Positions 16,861 to 26,799 of a DNA stretch of 64,000 nt are shown here, in pieces. The stretch covers positions 38,333 to 102,332 of the forward strand of contig CAJTKK010000014.1 in NCBI GenBank assembly GCA_910576535.1, read 5' to 3'. The notes under the pieces were generated by a model. The model saw only the letters and a program-made list of their open reading frames with translations. It made no database searches and had not been told where the DNA came from. The first letter of the stretch is position 1. Each line of letters opens with the position of its first letter. The position numbers and the translations under genes were made by a program. The stretch comes from an uncultured Lachnospiraceae bacterium. Lineage in GTDB: Bacteria; Bacillota; Clostridia; Lachnospirales; Lachnospiraceae.

Positions 16861-16890
16861 CTGGCATGAAGAATCATGCCGGTTTTTTTT
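16861..16890 (+). terminator. Terminator of the phosphofructokinase gene
   Basis: Nine-bp stem (16861-16869 with 16874-16882) with loop AGAA, followed by eight T. Confidence 0.92.
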
Positions 16891-17072
16891 ATCTTAAAGA
16901 AAAATCCTTTGTCAGGAGGATATAAATTGGAAAAGAATGAAAGGTTTTCAGGGGATGCGCGTTCTGCACAAAATGAAGATGGCGGATGACATGCACAAGG
17001 AGAATGGGGAGGCATATTTATAATGTGACAGGGTGTCACGGTTCATAAGATGGATGAAGAGTGGAGGAGCGT

Positions 17073-17906
17073 ATGGCGGAGTATGATATTGCAGTAATAG
17101 GCGGGGATAAGCGTACGGCCTACATGATACCCTTTTTTATGGAAAGGGGATATCGTGTAACCGGATACAAAATATACCGTAGAAACGATATGGAAATAGA
17201 AATGGATGGATATGCAGATTCCCTAAAACAGGCGGTGGAGTCTGCGGAAGTGATTGTGGGGGGGATTCCTATTGAAAAAAAGGGGATTGTCAATTTAAAG
17301 GAATTGTCCAGGCATATCAGAAAATGCCATAAAATATTTGGAGGGGTGATACCAGAGGCATTCCGGCAGGAGTGCAGCGAAAGGGGAATTGCCTGTTTTG
17401 ATTTTATGAAAGAGGAAAGCATTGCCATTTTCAATGCGGTGGCCACTGCGGAAGGGGCTATATTGGAAGCCCTGCTTCATAAGCAGACGAATATACATCA
17501 CAGCAAAACTTTGGTATTGGGTTACGGGAGATGCGGCAAAGTGTTATGCGGGAAACTAAAAGGCTTATCCGCCTATGTGACTGTCTGCGGGAATCACAGC
17601 GCAGAATTGGCATTAGCGGAAGCATTTGGGATGGAAACGCTGCCGCTTAAGCATTTAAGGGAGAAAATCGGGGAATTTGAATATATATATAATACGGTGC
17701 CGGCGCTTGTGTTGGACGAGGGAATTTTAGAAAAGGCGGATAAGGATGCCCTTATTATTGACATTGCTTCGGGAAGGGGCGGCCTGGATTATGAAGAGGC
17801 GGAGAAAAGACAGCTAAAAGCGCTGCATTGCCTTGGCCTGCCGGGGAAATATGCCGGAAAAATATCAGCAAAGCGCCTGTCTGAATATGTGATCGGCAAA
17901 CTGTAA
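17073..17906 (+). CDS. dpaA: Dipicolinate synthase subunit A (SpoVFA/DpaA)
   Basis: 277 residues, slightly shorter than B. subtilis SpoVFA. Together with subunit B it makes dipicolinic acid from dihydrodipicolinate in the mother cell; DPA then fills the spore core. Visible features are an N-terminal AVIGGDKRTAY, a conserved FDFMKEE segment, and a C-terminal Rossmann fold with LGYGRCGKVL followed by the family's ALHCLGLPGKYA. The start is ATG 17073 (GGAGG at 17063-17067), not the GTG at 17061. dpaB follows after 122 bp. The family is normally sigma-K controlled; a CATATTTATA stretch upstream is only loosely like that -10. Confidence 0.93.
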   Translation: MAEYDIAVIGGDKRTAYMIPFFMERGYRVTGYKIYRRNDMEIEMDGYADSLKQAVESAEVIVGGIPIEKKGIVNLKELSRHIRKCHKIFGGVIPEAFRQECSERGIACFDFMKEESIAIFNAVATAEGAILEALLHKQTNIHHSKTLVLGYGRCGKVLCGKLKGLSAYVTVCGNHSAELALAEAFGMETLPLKHLREKIGEFEYIYNTVPALVLDEGILEKADKDALIIDIASGRGGLDYEEAEKRQLKALHCLGLPGKYAGKISAKRLSEYVIGKL

Positions 17907-18028
17907 CTGTTATTGCAGTATTTTTCCATTATTACGGGCGGCTGCAGATAACGAAAAGTAGAAGATGGACAGTGAACTTACCGGTTTTGCAGGCGCCTGC
18001 CGCATCAAAAAGAAAGGTATGATATGTT

Positions 18029-18607
18029 ATGGAATTAAAAGGGAAAAAAATAGGAATTGCATTTAGCGGTTCCTTTTGTACTTTTGATAAGGTTTTCCGT
18101 GAACTGGAACATTTGAAGGAAGCGGGGGCAGAGATATACCCTATTTTTTCCGGCGCGGCAATAAGCATAGAAAGCCGGTTTGGGAAACCCGGTGAATTTC
18201 TGAAACGTGCCGGGGAAATTGCGGGAAGAGAACCTATCTGCGGTATTGAAGAAGCAGAGCCGATTGGGCCAAAAGGCTATCTGGATCTTTTGGCGATTAT
18301 CCCTTGCACGGGGAATACGGCGGCAAAGCTGGCCAACGGGATTACGGATACAGCCGTACTGATGGCGGCAAAGGCACATCTTAGAAACGGGAAACCGCTT
18401 GTCATTTTTATTTCCACGAATGATGGGCTCGGGGCAAATATGAAGAATATCGGAATGCTGATGAATGCAAAGAATATTTACTTTGTGCCGTTTGGGCAGG
18501 ATGATGCGGAGAAAAAACCAAATTCCCTTGTAGCGCATTGCGATAAAATTATTCCTACATTGGAAATGGCATTGGAGGGGCAGCAGATACAGCCGCTGCT
18601 GGTTTGA
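18029..18607 (+). CDS. dpaB: Dipicolinate synthase subunit B (SpoVFB/DpaB)
   Basis: 192-residue flavoprotein-fold partner of DpaA. Family blocks are IGIAFSGSFCTF at the N terminus, PCTGNTAAKLANGITD in the middle, and FISTNDGLGANMKNIG then YFVPFGQDDAEKKPNS. Length and order match SpoVFB of Bacillus. DpaA and DpaB act as one enzyme in sporulation. Species that lack SpoVF use EtfA instead, so its presence is informative about the clade. Confidence 0.94.
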   Translation: MELKGKKIGIAFSGSFCTFDKVFRELEHLKEAGAEIYPIFSGAAISIESRFGKPGEFLKRAGEIAGREPICGIEEAEPIGPKGYLDLLAIIPCTGNTAAKLANGITDTAVLMAAKAHLRNGKPLVIFISTNDGLGANMKNIGMLMNAKNIYFVPFGQDDAEKKPNSLVAHCDKIIPTLEMALEGQQIQPLLV

Positions 18608-18684
18608 AAAAGGGGAAAAGACACATTGACGGAAAAGTTTTGAAACAGGGTTGAAACGGAAAATAATTTTATGCGGAGGAGCCT

Positions 18685-20538
18685 ATGTGCGGGATTGCAG
18701 GTTTTTTTAATTGTAAAGAGGACTACAGGGCTGGGGAAGGGGAGAAAAAATGGGAAAATGTCTTGCGGAGGATGAACCGGGAGCAGAAGCATAGAGGGCC
18801 GGATGAGGATGGATTGTTTCTGGGAAAACACTGCGGCCTCGCGCATGTACGGCTTTCCATTATTGATTTGCTGGCCGGGAAACAGCCGATGATACGCAGG
18901 GAAGGGGAGAATGAGTGGGCCATTGTATATAATGGGGAAATATATAATATGGGAATACTGAGGAAGGAACTGGAAACGGAGGGGGAACAGTTCATTACGG
19001 ACAGCGATACGGAAGTGATTCTGGCAGGATATATCCGTCATGGGGCGGATTTTGTAAAGCGGTTGAACGGAATTTTTGCTTTTGGGATATGGGACGGCAG
19101 GCTGCAAAAGCTTTTTCTGTTCCGGGACAGGGCAGGGGTAAAACCTTGTTTTTATATGAAATTGGAAGATACGGTTGTTTTTTCCTCGGAGATCAAGGGG
19201 ATTTTCTGTTTTCCGGGGACACAGCCGGCAGTGGATAAAGAAGGGCTTTGCGAAGCGCTGGGGCTTGGGCCGGCGAAGACCTATGGAAAAGGGGTATTTC
19301 AGGACGTTTTCGAGGTGCTGCCGGGGCATTTCCTGGAATGCGGCGAAACATGCCAGGAACATTGTTATTGGAAGCTGGAAAGCCGGCCGCATGAGGAGAG
19401 CTGGGAAGAAACCGTTGAGAAGATGCAATATTTGGTGGAGGATGCAGTGAAAATGCAGATGCTGTCGGATGTGCCTATCTGCACCTTCCTTTCAGGCGGG
19501 GTGGACAGCAGCCTTGTGACGGCAATCTGCAGTAAGGAGCTGCGCAGACAGGGAAAATGGCTGGATACGTATTCTTTTGATTTTAAGGATAATGATATCA
19601 ATTTTAAAGCCAATGCCTTTCAGCCATCCCAGGACCGGCCTTGGGTGGATAAGGTAAAAGATTACGCAAAAACAAGGCATTGCTATTTGGAATGCAGGAA
19701 TGAGGAACTATATGATTATTTATTCGAGGCGGTAAGGGCGAGGGATTTGCCTTGTATGGCAGATGTGGAGTCTTCCATGCTTTATTTCTGCAAAAAGGTA
19801 GCGGCGCATCATAAAGTAACCCTTACCGGGGAGTGCGCGGATGAGATTTTCGGGGGATATCCCTGGTTCCATAAAAAGGAATGTTTTGAGGCGGATATTT
19901 TTCCCTGGTCCATGGATTTTGAACCCAGGACAATGCTGCTAAGGGATGAAGTGAAAAGGGAATTGCCAATACGGGAATATGCAAAAGAGGCTTATGATAG
20001 GACAATAGCGGAGACGCCGGTTCTGGAGGGGGAATGCCGGGAGGAAAGAAGGCGCAGGGAAATTTCTTACCTGAATCTCAGATGGTTTATGCAGACGCTG
20101 TTAGACCGGATGGACCGTACCAGTATGCATACAGGGCTGGAAGCAAGGGTTCCTTTTGCCGATCACCGGATTATCGAATATGCATGGAATGTCCCCTGGG
20201 ATATGAAGTACCGTGGCGGGATTGTAAAAGCATTGCTGAGGGCGGCGGGACAGGAACATCTGCCGGAGGAAGTCCTTTACCGTAAGAAAAGCCCTTATCC
20301 GAAAACTTATGACCCCGCTTACGAACAGCTTGTCCGCAGACATATGCTGGAAGTGGCCGAAGATTCCAATGCTCCGTTGAATAGTTTGATAGACGGGGAA
20401 AAAGTGAAAAAATTTATGGATATGCCTTCGGATTATGCAAGACCGTTTTATGGGCAGCTCATGGCCGGCCCCCAGCTTTTGGCATATCTTCTGCAGATTA
20501 ATTATTGGCTGAAACATTATAGGATCAGGCTGGTGTAA
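18685..20538 (+). CDS. asnB: Asparagine synthetase (glutamine-hydrolysing)
   Basis: 617 residues. It makes asparagine from aspartate, ATP and glutamine. N-terminal class II glutaminase: the protein starts MCGIAGF, so Cys2 is the nucleophile, with EIYN and DSDTE loops. The C-terminal synthetase has the PP-loop SGGVDSS at 270-276. ATG 18685 has GGAGG at 18675-18679. It is 77 bp downstream of dpaB and may be read from the same transcript, but the functional link to DPA is not obvious. Confidence 0.94.
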   Translation: MCGIAGFFNCKEDYRAGEGEKKWENVLRRMNREQKHRGPDEDGLFLGKHCGLAHVRLSIIDLLAGKQPMIRREGENEWAIVYNGEIYNMGILRKELETEGEQFITDSDTEVILAGYIRHGADFVKRLNGIFAFGIWDGRLQKLFLFRDRAGVKPCFYMKLEDTVVFSSEIKGIFCFPGTQPAVDKEGLCEALGLGPAKTYGKGVFQDVFEVLPGHFLECGETCQEHCYWKLESRPHEESWEETVEKMQYLVEDAVKMQMLSDVPICTFLSGGVDSSLVTAICSKELRRQGKWLDTYSFDFKDNDINFKANAFQPSQDRPWVDKVKDYAKTRHCYLECRNEELYDYLFEAVRARDLPCMADVESSMLYFCKKVAAHHKVTLTGECADEIFGGYPWFHKKECFEADIFPWSMDFEPRTMLLRDEVKRELPIREYAKEAYDRTIAETPVLEGECREERRRREISYLNLRWFMQTLLDRMDRTSMHTGLEARVPFADHRIIEYAWNVPWDMKYRGGIVKALLRAAGQEHLPEEVLYRKKSPYPKTYDPAYEQLVRRHMLEVAEDSNAPLNSLIDGEKVKKFMDMPSDYARPFYGQLMAGPQLLAYLLQINYWLKHYRIRLV

Positions 20539-20590
20539 AGAAATTCACAGAAGGCTATAGGATGTATGGGGAAATGATAGAGGAAATCTC

Positions 20591-20619
20591 TTGACAAAGC
20601 GCCGTTTCTGGATTATATT
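20591..20619 (+). promoter_or_regulatory. Promoter of the T-box/valS transcript
   Basis: TTGACA (20591-20596), 17-bp spacer, TATATT (20614-20619). Confidence 0.8.
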
Positions 20620-20629
20620 ATAAAACAAC

Positions 20630-20942
20630 GATTAAGGTTCAGATCATATCGTAACAGTAAGTTAAGAATATCCAAAAGGTAGCGAAAAAGAGGAGTACGC
20701 ATAGCCCCTTAAAAGAGAGAATAGCCCGCTGGCTGAAAGGCTGTTTGAAGAAAGGAATGCGGAAGGTAGCTTTGGAACCGGGAAGCGGAAAACAGGAAGA
20801 AGAGATTTTTGCCATGCAAGTAGGTTTCCACGATTGATCCCCGTTATAGGATCAGGTCTGATAGGACTGGAGAGTAAAAAGAAAGGTGGTACCGCGTAAA
20901 TGACGCCCTTTGCTGATAATCATATCGGCAAAGGGTTTTTTT
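20630..20942 (+). promoter_or_regulatory. T-box riboswitch controlling valS
   Basis: Leader of about 310 nt with the conserved Stem I element AGAGAGAATAG, the T-box antiterminator sequence AGGTGGTACCGCG near 20884-20896, and a terminator. The terminator is a 12-bp stem with 20906-20917 as left arm and 20924-20935 as right arm, then seven T. Uncharged tRNA-Val binding stabilises the antiterminator and allows valS expression. The likely specifier is GTA at 20766-20768 (in AAGGTAGC), inferred from its position at the end of Stem I and from the downstream gene. Confidence 0.94.
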
Positions 20943-20980
20943 GCTTTATCGTAAACTGAAAGGAAAGAAGGAGAGGCATT

Positions 20981-23644
20981 ATGGCGAAAGAATTGGCGAA
21001 AACATATGACCCAAAGGGGATGGAAGACAGGCTGTACCAGAAATGGATGGAAAAAAAATATTTCCATGCAGAGGCGGACAGGAGCAGGAAACCGTTTACG
21101 ATTGTGATTCCGCCTCCAAATATTACGGGGCAGCTTCATATGGGACATGCCTTGGATAATACCATGCAGGATATTCTCATCCGTTTTAAAAGGATGCAGG
21201 GCTATAATGCCTTGTGGCAGCCAGGGACGGATCATGCTTCTATAGCTACTGAAGTTAAGATTATTGAAAAGCTGAAAGAGGAAGGCGTAAGCAAAGAAGA
21301 CTTAGGGAGGGAAGGCTTCCTTGAAAGGGCATGGGAATGGAAAAAAGAATACGGCGGAAGGATTACCGGACAGCTCAAAAAGATGGGTTCTTCCTGTGAT
21401 TGGGACAGGGAACGTTTTACAATGGATGAGGGCTGTAATCGGGCAGTGACGGAAGTGTTCTGCAAAATGCATGAAAAAGGATGGATTTACAAAGGCAGCA
21501 GGATCATCAACTGGTGTCCGGTATGCAATACTTCCATTTCCGATGCGGAAGTGGAATATGAAGAGCAGGCGGGTCATTTCTGGCATATCAAATATCCCCT
21601 GTTAGATGAGAACGGGCAACCAAGCAGCACGGAATTCCTGGAATTTGCGACCACCCGTCCGGAAACTATGCTGGGGGATGCAGCCGTTGCCGTAAACCCG
21701 GAGGATGAAAGATATCGACATCTTATCGGCAGAAAGGTATGGCTTCCCTTTGTTGACCGGGAGATCCCGGTTGTAGCGGACTCTTATGTGGATATGGAGT
21801 TCGGTACCGGTGTGGTAAAGATTACCCCGGCTCATGACCCGAATGACTTTGAAGTAGGGAAGCGGCATCAATTGCCGGAAATTAATATTATGAATGATGA
21901 CGCCACGATTAACGCAAACGGCGGGAAATTCCAAGGGATGGACCGTTATGAGGCAAGGGCGGCCATTGTGAAGGAACTGGAAAAAATGGGGCTTCTTGTA
22001 AAAATAGAGGATTATTCCCATAATGTAGGAACTCATGACCGGTGCAAGACAACAATTGAACCTTTCGTAAAAAAACAATGGTTTGTGAAAATGGATGAGC
22101 TAATCCGCCCTGCGGTAAAAGCAGTAAAGGATGGGGAAATCCGGCTGGTTCCGGAACGCATGGAAAAAACATATTTTAATTGGACGGACAATATCCGCGA
22201 CTGGTGTATCAGCCGCCAGCTTTGGTGGGGACACAGGATCCCGGCTTATTACTGCAGTCAATGCGGGGAAATAACAGTGGCAAAAGAGATGCCTAAGACA
22301 TGCGGCAAATGCGGCGGCGGGCATTTTACCCAAGACCCGGATACCCTGGATACCTGGTTTTCTTCCGCCCTCTGGCCTTTTTCCACATTAGGATGGCCGG
22401 AAAAAACGGAGGAACTGGACTATTTTTATCCTACGGATGTGCTGGTGACGGGATATGACATTATTTTCTTCTGGGTCATCCGCATGATTTTTTCAGGCTA
22501 TGAGCAGATGGGGGAAAAACCCTTCCATACGGTATTGTTTCATGGGCTGGTGAGAGATGCCCAAGGGAGGAAAATGAGCAAATCCCTCGGCAACGGCATA
22601 GACCCTCTTGAAGTGATTGACCAATACGGCGCGGATGCGTTAAGGCTGACTTTAATGACAGGGAATGCGCCGGGCAACGATATGCGTTTTTCTTATGAAA
22701 AAGTGGAGGCAAGCAGGAACTTTGCCAATAAGGTATGGAATGCTTCCCGCTTCATTATGATGAATATGGAAGGGAAGGAAACGGGCGAAACGGCAAAAGA
22801 AAGTCTGGAGCCTGCGGACAGATGGATTTTATCCAAATTAAACCGGCTGATCAAAGAAGTTACCGAGAATATGGAGCATTATGAGCTGGGCATTGCCGTA
22901 CAGAAAGTGTATGATTTTATCTGGGATGAGTTCTGCGACTGGTATATTGAGATGGTAAAACCAAGGCTTTATAATTCCGACGACAAGAACAGTCAGAATG
23001 GCGCGCTATGGACATTGAAAACAGTATTAAGCCAGGCTTTAAAGCTGCTGCATCCTTATATGCCATTTATAACGGAAGAAATCTACTGTTCCCTCCAGCC
23101 GGAAGAGGAATCCGTTATGATTTCCCCGTGGCCCGAATACCGGGAAGAATGGGATTTTGAAAAGGAAGAAAAAGATATTGAGAGAATAAAAGAGGCGGTA
23201 AGGGGGATCCGTAATGTGCGGACGCAGATGAATGTTGCGCCAAGCCGTAAAGCAAAAGTATATGTAGTCAGCGAAAATGAAGGAATTCTTGCATCTTTTG
23301 AAGAAGGGAGGCTGTTCTTTGCATCTTTGGCTTATGCATCCGAAGTGGCTCTTCAAAAGAATAAACAAGGGATTGAAGACGATGCGGTTTCCGTAGTTAT
23401 TCCGGGGGCGACTTTGTATATTCCGTTTGCGGAGCTGGTGGATATCGCCAAGGAAATTGGCCGTCTGGAAAAAGAAGAGGAGCGTTTGCAAGGGGAACTT
23501 GCAAGAGTGAACGGAATGTTGAGCAATGAGAAATTTATTTCCAAAGCGCCGGAAGCGAAGATTGCCCAGGAGAAAGAAAAGCTGGAAAAATATACCCAGA
23601 TGATGGAACAGGTACAGCTTCGTCTGAAACAGCTTAGAGGATAA
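20981..23644 (+). CDS. valS: Valyl-tRNA synthetase
   Basis: 887 residues, normal length. Class I signature PPPNITGQLHMGHALD with HMGH at 53-56, and KMSKS at 531-535. An editing (CP1) domain lies between (FATTRPETMLGD), a zinc-type pair CSQCG/CGKCG is inserted, and a C-terminal Val-type coiled coil (about 820-887) follows. Expression is set by the T-box just upstream. folC follows 4 bp after the stop, so the two are cotranscribed. Confidence 0.97.
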   Translation: MAKELAKTYDPKGMEDRLYQKWMEKKYFHAEADRSRKPFTIVIPPPNITGQLHMGHALDNTMQDILIRFKRMQGYNALWQPGTDHASIATEVKIIEKLKEEGVSKEDLGREGFLERAWEWKKEYGGRITGQLKKMGSSCDWDRERFTMDEGCNRAVTEVFCKMHEKGWIYKGSRIINWCPVCNTSISDAEVEYEEQAGHFWHIKYPLLDENGQPSSTEFLEFATTRPETMLGDAAVAVNPEDERYRHLIGRKVWLPFVDREIPVVADSYVDMEFGTGVVKITPAHDPNDFEVGKRHQLPEINIMNDDATINANGGKFQGMDRYEARAAIVKELEKMGLLVKIEDYSHNVGTHDRCKTTIEPFVKKQWFVKMDELIRPAVKAVKDGEIRLVPERMEKTYFNWTDNIRDWCISRQLWWGHRIPAYYCSQCGEITVAKEMPKTCGKCGGGHFTQDPDTLDTWFSSALWPFSTLGWPEKTEELDYFYPTDVLVTGYDIIFFWVIRMIFSGYEQMGEKPFHTVLFHGLVRDAQGRKMSKSLGNGIDPLEVIDQYGADALRLTLMTGNAPGNDMRFSYEKVEASRNFANKVWNASRFIMMNMEGKETGETAKESLEPADRWILSKLNRLIKEVTENMEHYELGIAVQKVYDFIWDEFCDWYIEMVKPRLYNSDDKNSQNGALWTLKTVLSQALKLLHPYMPFITEEIYCSLQPEEESVMISPWPEYREEWDFEKEEKDIERIKEAVRGIRNVRTQMNVAPSRKAKVYVVSENEGILASFEEGRLFFASLAYASEVALQKNKQGIEDDAVSVVIPGATLYIPFAELVDIAKEIGRLEKEEERLQGELARVNGMLSNEKFISKAPEAKIAQEKEKLEKYTQMMEQVQLRLKQLRG

Positions 23645-23648
23645 GCGC

Positions 23649-24959
23649 ATGTGGGCAGATACGTATAAAGAAGCGGAGCGGTATATTCTGGAACTTCCGA
23701 AAGTTACGGCAAAAAACAGTTTAGAGGATACCCGGCTCTTTTTAAAGGCGCTGGGTTCCCCTGAAGAAGGAAAGAAAATAATCCATGTAGCAGGCACAAA
23801 CGGAAAAGGATCCGTTTGTGCCTACTTGTGTTCCATTCTGAAAAAAGGGGGATACCGTACGGGGCTGTTTACTTCGCCTCATTTGGTTGAAATACGGGAG
23901 AGATTCCGGATAGACGGTATTCCGGTGACGGAGGAAAGGTTCTTATGGGGATTCCGGTACGTGATGGAACGGCTTGGGAAAATGCGGGAAGCATCCGGCA
24001 AACCGGAATATCACCCTACTTTTTTCGAGTTATTATTCCTGATGGGAATAGTAATATTCCGTGAAGAAAAAACTGATTTTTTGATTCTGGAGACGGGGAT
24101 GGGAGGAAGGCTGGATGCCACGAATGCAGTGAAATCCCCGGTTTTGACGGTGATTACTTCCATCGGCCTTGACCATATGGAATATCTGGGACATACGGTA
24201 GAAGAAATTGCAGGGGAAAAGGCGGGGATTTTAAAACCGGGGGTTCCCGTCGTTTTCTGCGGCAAAAGAAAAAATGCGGCGGCGGTGATAGAAAAAAGGG
24301 CGCAAATGCTAGAAAACCGGGCTGTTGGAGTAAAAGAGGGGGATTTCTTTTATAGTAAATTAACAAATAAAAGCATTGATTTTTCCATGCATTCTCGGTA
24401 TTATGGTTATATTAGGCTGAAATTGGCGACAGGGGCTATTTATCAGGCAGAAAATGCCGCGATAGCAGTCCGGTGCATGGAACAGATACCGGAGGGGCGG
24501 TATTTGACAGGCAGCCAGATAAGGGAAGGGCTTGAGGAAGCTTTTTGGGAAGGGAGAATGGAAGAGATCCTTCCCGGGGTATATGTGGACGGAGCCCATA
24601 ATGAAGACGGTATCCGTGCATTTGTCCGTTCCGTGGAGGCTGATGGCTGTATGGGCAGCCGGTATTTGCTTTTTTCTGCCGTCAGCGATAAGGACTATAG
24701 GGGAATGATAGATATTCTAAAAAACAGCGGCCTGTTTCAGGAGGCTGCCGTTGCAGGGATTCATAATATAAGGGGAGTGGAACCGGAAATGCTAAAACAG
24801 CATTTTAACGGGATGAAGTGTGCTTTTGCGGCGGATGCGCAGCAGGCGCTGAATGACTTGCTGGCAAAGAAAAAGGAAGAGGATTTCATATATATTGCCG
24901 GTTCGCTTTATTTTGCAGGAGAGGTGAAGGCATTGGTAAGGAGGAAATCGGATGATTAA
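23649..24959 (+). CDS. folC: Folylpolyglutamate synthase / dihydrofolate synthase
   Basis: 436 residues of the Mur-ligase-like family. It adds glutamate to folates. The P-loop HVAGTNGKGSVCAYL is at 47-60 (GTNGKGS), followed by the omega loop FTSPHLVEIRERFRIDG, and the second nucleotide-binding segment VDGAHNEDGIRAF in the C-terminal domain. It starts 4 bp after valS and its end overlaps the next small gene by 8 bp, so translation is coupled. Confidence 0.93.
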   Translation: MWADTYKEAERYILELPKVTAKNSLEDTRLFLKALGSPEEGKKIIHVAGTNGKGSVCAYLCSILKKGGYRTGLFTSPHLVEIRERFRIDGIPVTEERFLWGFRYVMERLGKMREASGKPEYHPTFFELLFLMGIVIFREEKTDFLILETGMGGRLDATNAVKSPVLTVITSIGLDHMEYLGHTVEEIAGEKAGILKPGVPVVFCGKRKNAAAVIEKRAQMLENRAVGVKEGDFFYSKLTNKSIDFSMHSRYYGYIRLKLATGAIYQAENAAIAVRCMEQIPEGRYLTGSQIREGLEEAFWEGRMEEILPGVYVDGAHNEDGIRAFVRSVEADGCMGSRYLLFSAVSDKDYRGMIDILKNSGLFQEAAVAGIHNIRGVEPEMLKQHFNGMKCAFAADAQQALNDLLAKKKEEDFIYIAGSLYFAGEVKALVRRKSDD

Positions 24960-25161
24960 TTTTGAAGAGGAATTGAAGAAATTCCATCCAAGTCTGGAAG
25001 TGGAAGACGCGGAGGAAGCGATTTACAATCAGGATTTAACAGATATGGCGGATATATTGGTAGGGATGATCAAAGATATGGGGAACACTACATTTACCGA
25101 GCGGCCGGTGAGACAGGATGAGATTGCGGCCCGTGAGGAAAACAGTTCCTTTGAAGAATAG
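24952..25161 (+). CDS. Small acidic protein of unknown function, coupled to folC
   Basis: 69 residues, strongly acidic (about a quarter Asp/Glu), with no cysteine pairs, membrane segment or enzyme motif. Its ATG lies inside the last codons of folC, and an AGGAGG-like GGAGG occurs at 24940-24944. The overlap with folC and the tight spacing to the zinc-ribbon/TPR gene argue that it is real. I do not recognise it. Confidence 0.6.
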   Translation: MINFEEELKKFHPSLEVEDAEEAIYNQDLTDMADILVGMIKDMGNTTFTERPVRQDEIAAREENSSFEE

Positions 25162-25171
25162 AGGTGGCGGG

Positions 25172-26590
25172 ATGTTATGTTATAATTGTGGCTGCAGTCT
25201 GTCGGAGCATGATTTCTGTACGGCCTGTGGGGCGGATGTAAGCATATATAAGAAAATCATGCATCTTTCCAACCGTTTTTACAATGACGGGCTTGAAAAA
25301 TCCCAGATCAGGGATCTGACCGGAGCAGTAAACAGCTTGCGGCAGAGCCTGAAACTGAATAAGAATAATATAAAAGCAAGGAATCTGTTGGGGCTGGTAT
25401 ATTTTGAAATGGGTGAAGTGGTGGCTGCGCTCAGCGAGTGGGTGATCAGCAAGAATCTCCGCCCCAAAAAGAATATTGCGGATATGTATATCAATATGAT
25501 ACAAACCAACCAGTCAAGGCTGGATTCCATTAACCAGACAATTAAAAAATATAACCAGGCTTTGGTTTACTGCCGTCAGGGCAGCCAGGATCTGGCGGTG
25601 ATACAGTTAAAAAAGGTATTGTCGCTAAACCCGAAGTTTGTGCGGGCCCATCAGCTTCTGGCTTTGCTTTACATTGAAGCCGGGGAATGGGAAAAGGCGA
25701 GAAAAGAGCTGTATAAATGCGGCAGGATTGATTCCAATAATACAACGACCAGACGTTATTTAAAAGAAGTGGAAAGGATGATAACCCCGGAAGAAGGGGC
25801 TGTTAAGGGAGCCGGGAGACGGAAAGGGGTTGCTCCTGACGTTATTAAATATCAGAGCGGCAATGAGACCATTATCCAGCCGGTGAATGCAAAGGAAAGA
25901 AAAGGGCTGTCTGTTTTTGTCAACATGGGGATTGGCATTGCCATTGGCATTGCGGCGGCATGGTTTCTTATTCTTCCGGCGCGGATACAGATGGCGCAGG
26001 TTGCTATGGATGAAGAACTGCGCGTGATCGGCAATCAGTCGGATGAAAAGACATTGACGATTAATGAACTGGAACAACAGGTGAAAACCCTGACAAATGA
26101 AAACAATGGGCTGGAAACGCAACTGGAAGGCTATGTAGGGACGGATGGCACGATACAGGCTTCGGATAAGCTGATTGTGGCAGCCAACGAATATCTTGCC
26201 AGCGAGGGGGATCCGCTTAGGGTATCGGAATATCTGGACGAAATTGATATGGAAGAGCTGGGGGATACTGCCTCGGAGGCTTTTATTACATTATATGATA
26301 CTTTGGCTAACCTGATAGGGCCTGAATTGGCAAAAACTGCTTATGATGAAGGATATCAGGCTTATAGGCAGGGAGATTATACATCTGCCCTCCCCAATCT
26401 GGCGAAAGCTTATCAATATGATGAAACGAACGGGGACGCGCTTTTTTATTTGGCGAACTGCTACAAGGAAACGGATAATCTGGAAAAGGCAAGAGAAACT
26501 TATGCGCAAGTAATTGAATTGTTTCCTGGAACGTTAAAGGCAGTGAATTCTGAGACTTACCTGGCAGAATTGAATAACGGCGGGAACTGA
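25172..26590 (+). CDS. Membrane protein with N-terminal zinc ribbon and TPR repeats
   Basis: 472 residues. It begins with a zinc ribbon, CYNCG at Cys3/Cys6 and CTACG at Cys16/Cys19. TPR-like helical repeats follow (about 40-205; KARNLLGLVYFEMGE and RAHQLLALLYIEAGEWEKA), then one transmembrane helix near 247-270, a short coiled coil (about 305-330) and two C-terminal TPRs (YRQGDYTSALPNLAKAYQ). The start is ATG 25172; the longer in-frame start at 25118 overlaps the previous gene and lacks support. It probably scaffolds partners on both sides of the membrane (inference). It ends the valS-folC transcript before a terminator. Confidence 0.8.
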   Translation: MLCYNCGCSLSEHDFCTACGADVSIYKKIMHLSNRFYNDGLEKSQIRDLTGAVNSLRQSLKLNKNNIKARNLLGLVYFEMGEVVAALSEWVISKNLRPKKNIADMYINMIQTNQSRLDSINQTIKKYNQALVYCRQGSQDLAVIQLKKVLSLNPKFVRAHQLLALLYIEAGEWEKARKELYKCGRIDSNNTTTRRYLKEVERMITPEEGAVKGAGRRKGVAPDVIKYQSGNETIIQPVNAKERKGLSVFVNMGIGIAIGIAAAWFLILPARIQMAQVAMDEELRVIGNQSDEKTLTINELEQQVKTLTNENNGLETQLEGYVGTDGTIQASDKLIVAANEYLASEGDPLRVSEYLDEIDMEELGDTASEAFITLYDTLANLIGPELAKTAYDEGYQAYRQGDYTSALPNLAKAYQYDETNGDALFYLANCYKETDNLEKARETYAQVIELFPGTLKAVNSETYLAELNNGGN

Positions 26591-26620
26591 AGCCAGGCGC
26601 TGACAAATAGGGCTGATACG

Positions 26621-26651
26621 AAAGAGGACATAAAGATTATGTCCTCTTTTT
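26621..26651 (+). terminator. Terminator after the zinc-ribbon/TPR gene
   Basis: Thirteen-bp stem (26621-26633 with 26637-26649), loop AGA, T-run through 26651. Confidence 0.9.
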
Positions 26652-26799
26652 GTATAGAAATGGAAAAAAGGGGCATACTATATTGACTTTTCCGGATAAG
26701 GCTTGATAAAAAGAAGTAATTGCAAAATTCCAGGCTGTAAGAATATCCGGTAAATTTACGGGTTCTGCAATAGCTTATTGATAAAGAAAGGAGACGTGC

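Noticed and set aside
16927..16989. 20-codon TTG frame with AGGAGG upstream before dpaA
   Set aside because: Too short and without recognisable features; the AGGAGG could be chance in a purine-rich stretch.
26652..26799. Sigma-H promoter for spoIIAA
   Set aside because: GAAT-like and AGGA-like pieces occur but not with the right spacing, so no promoter is called.
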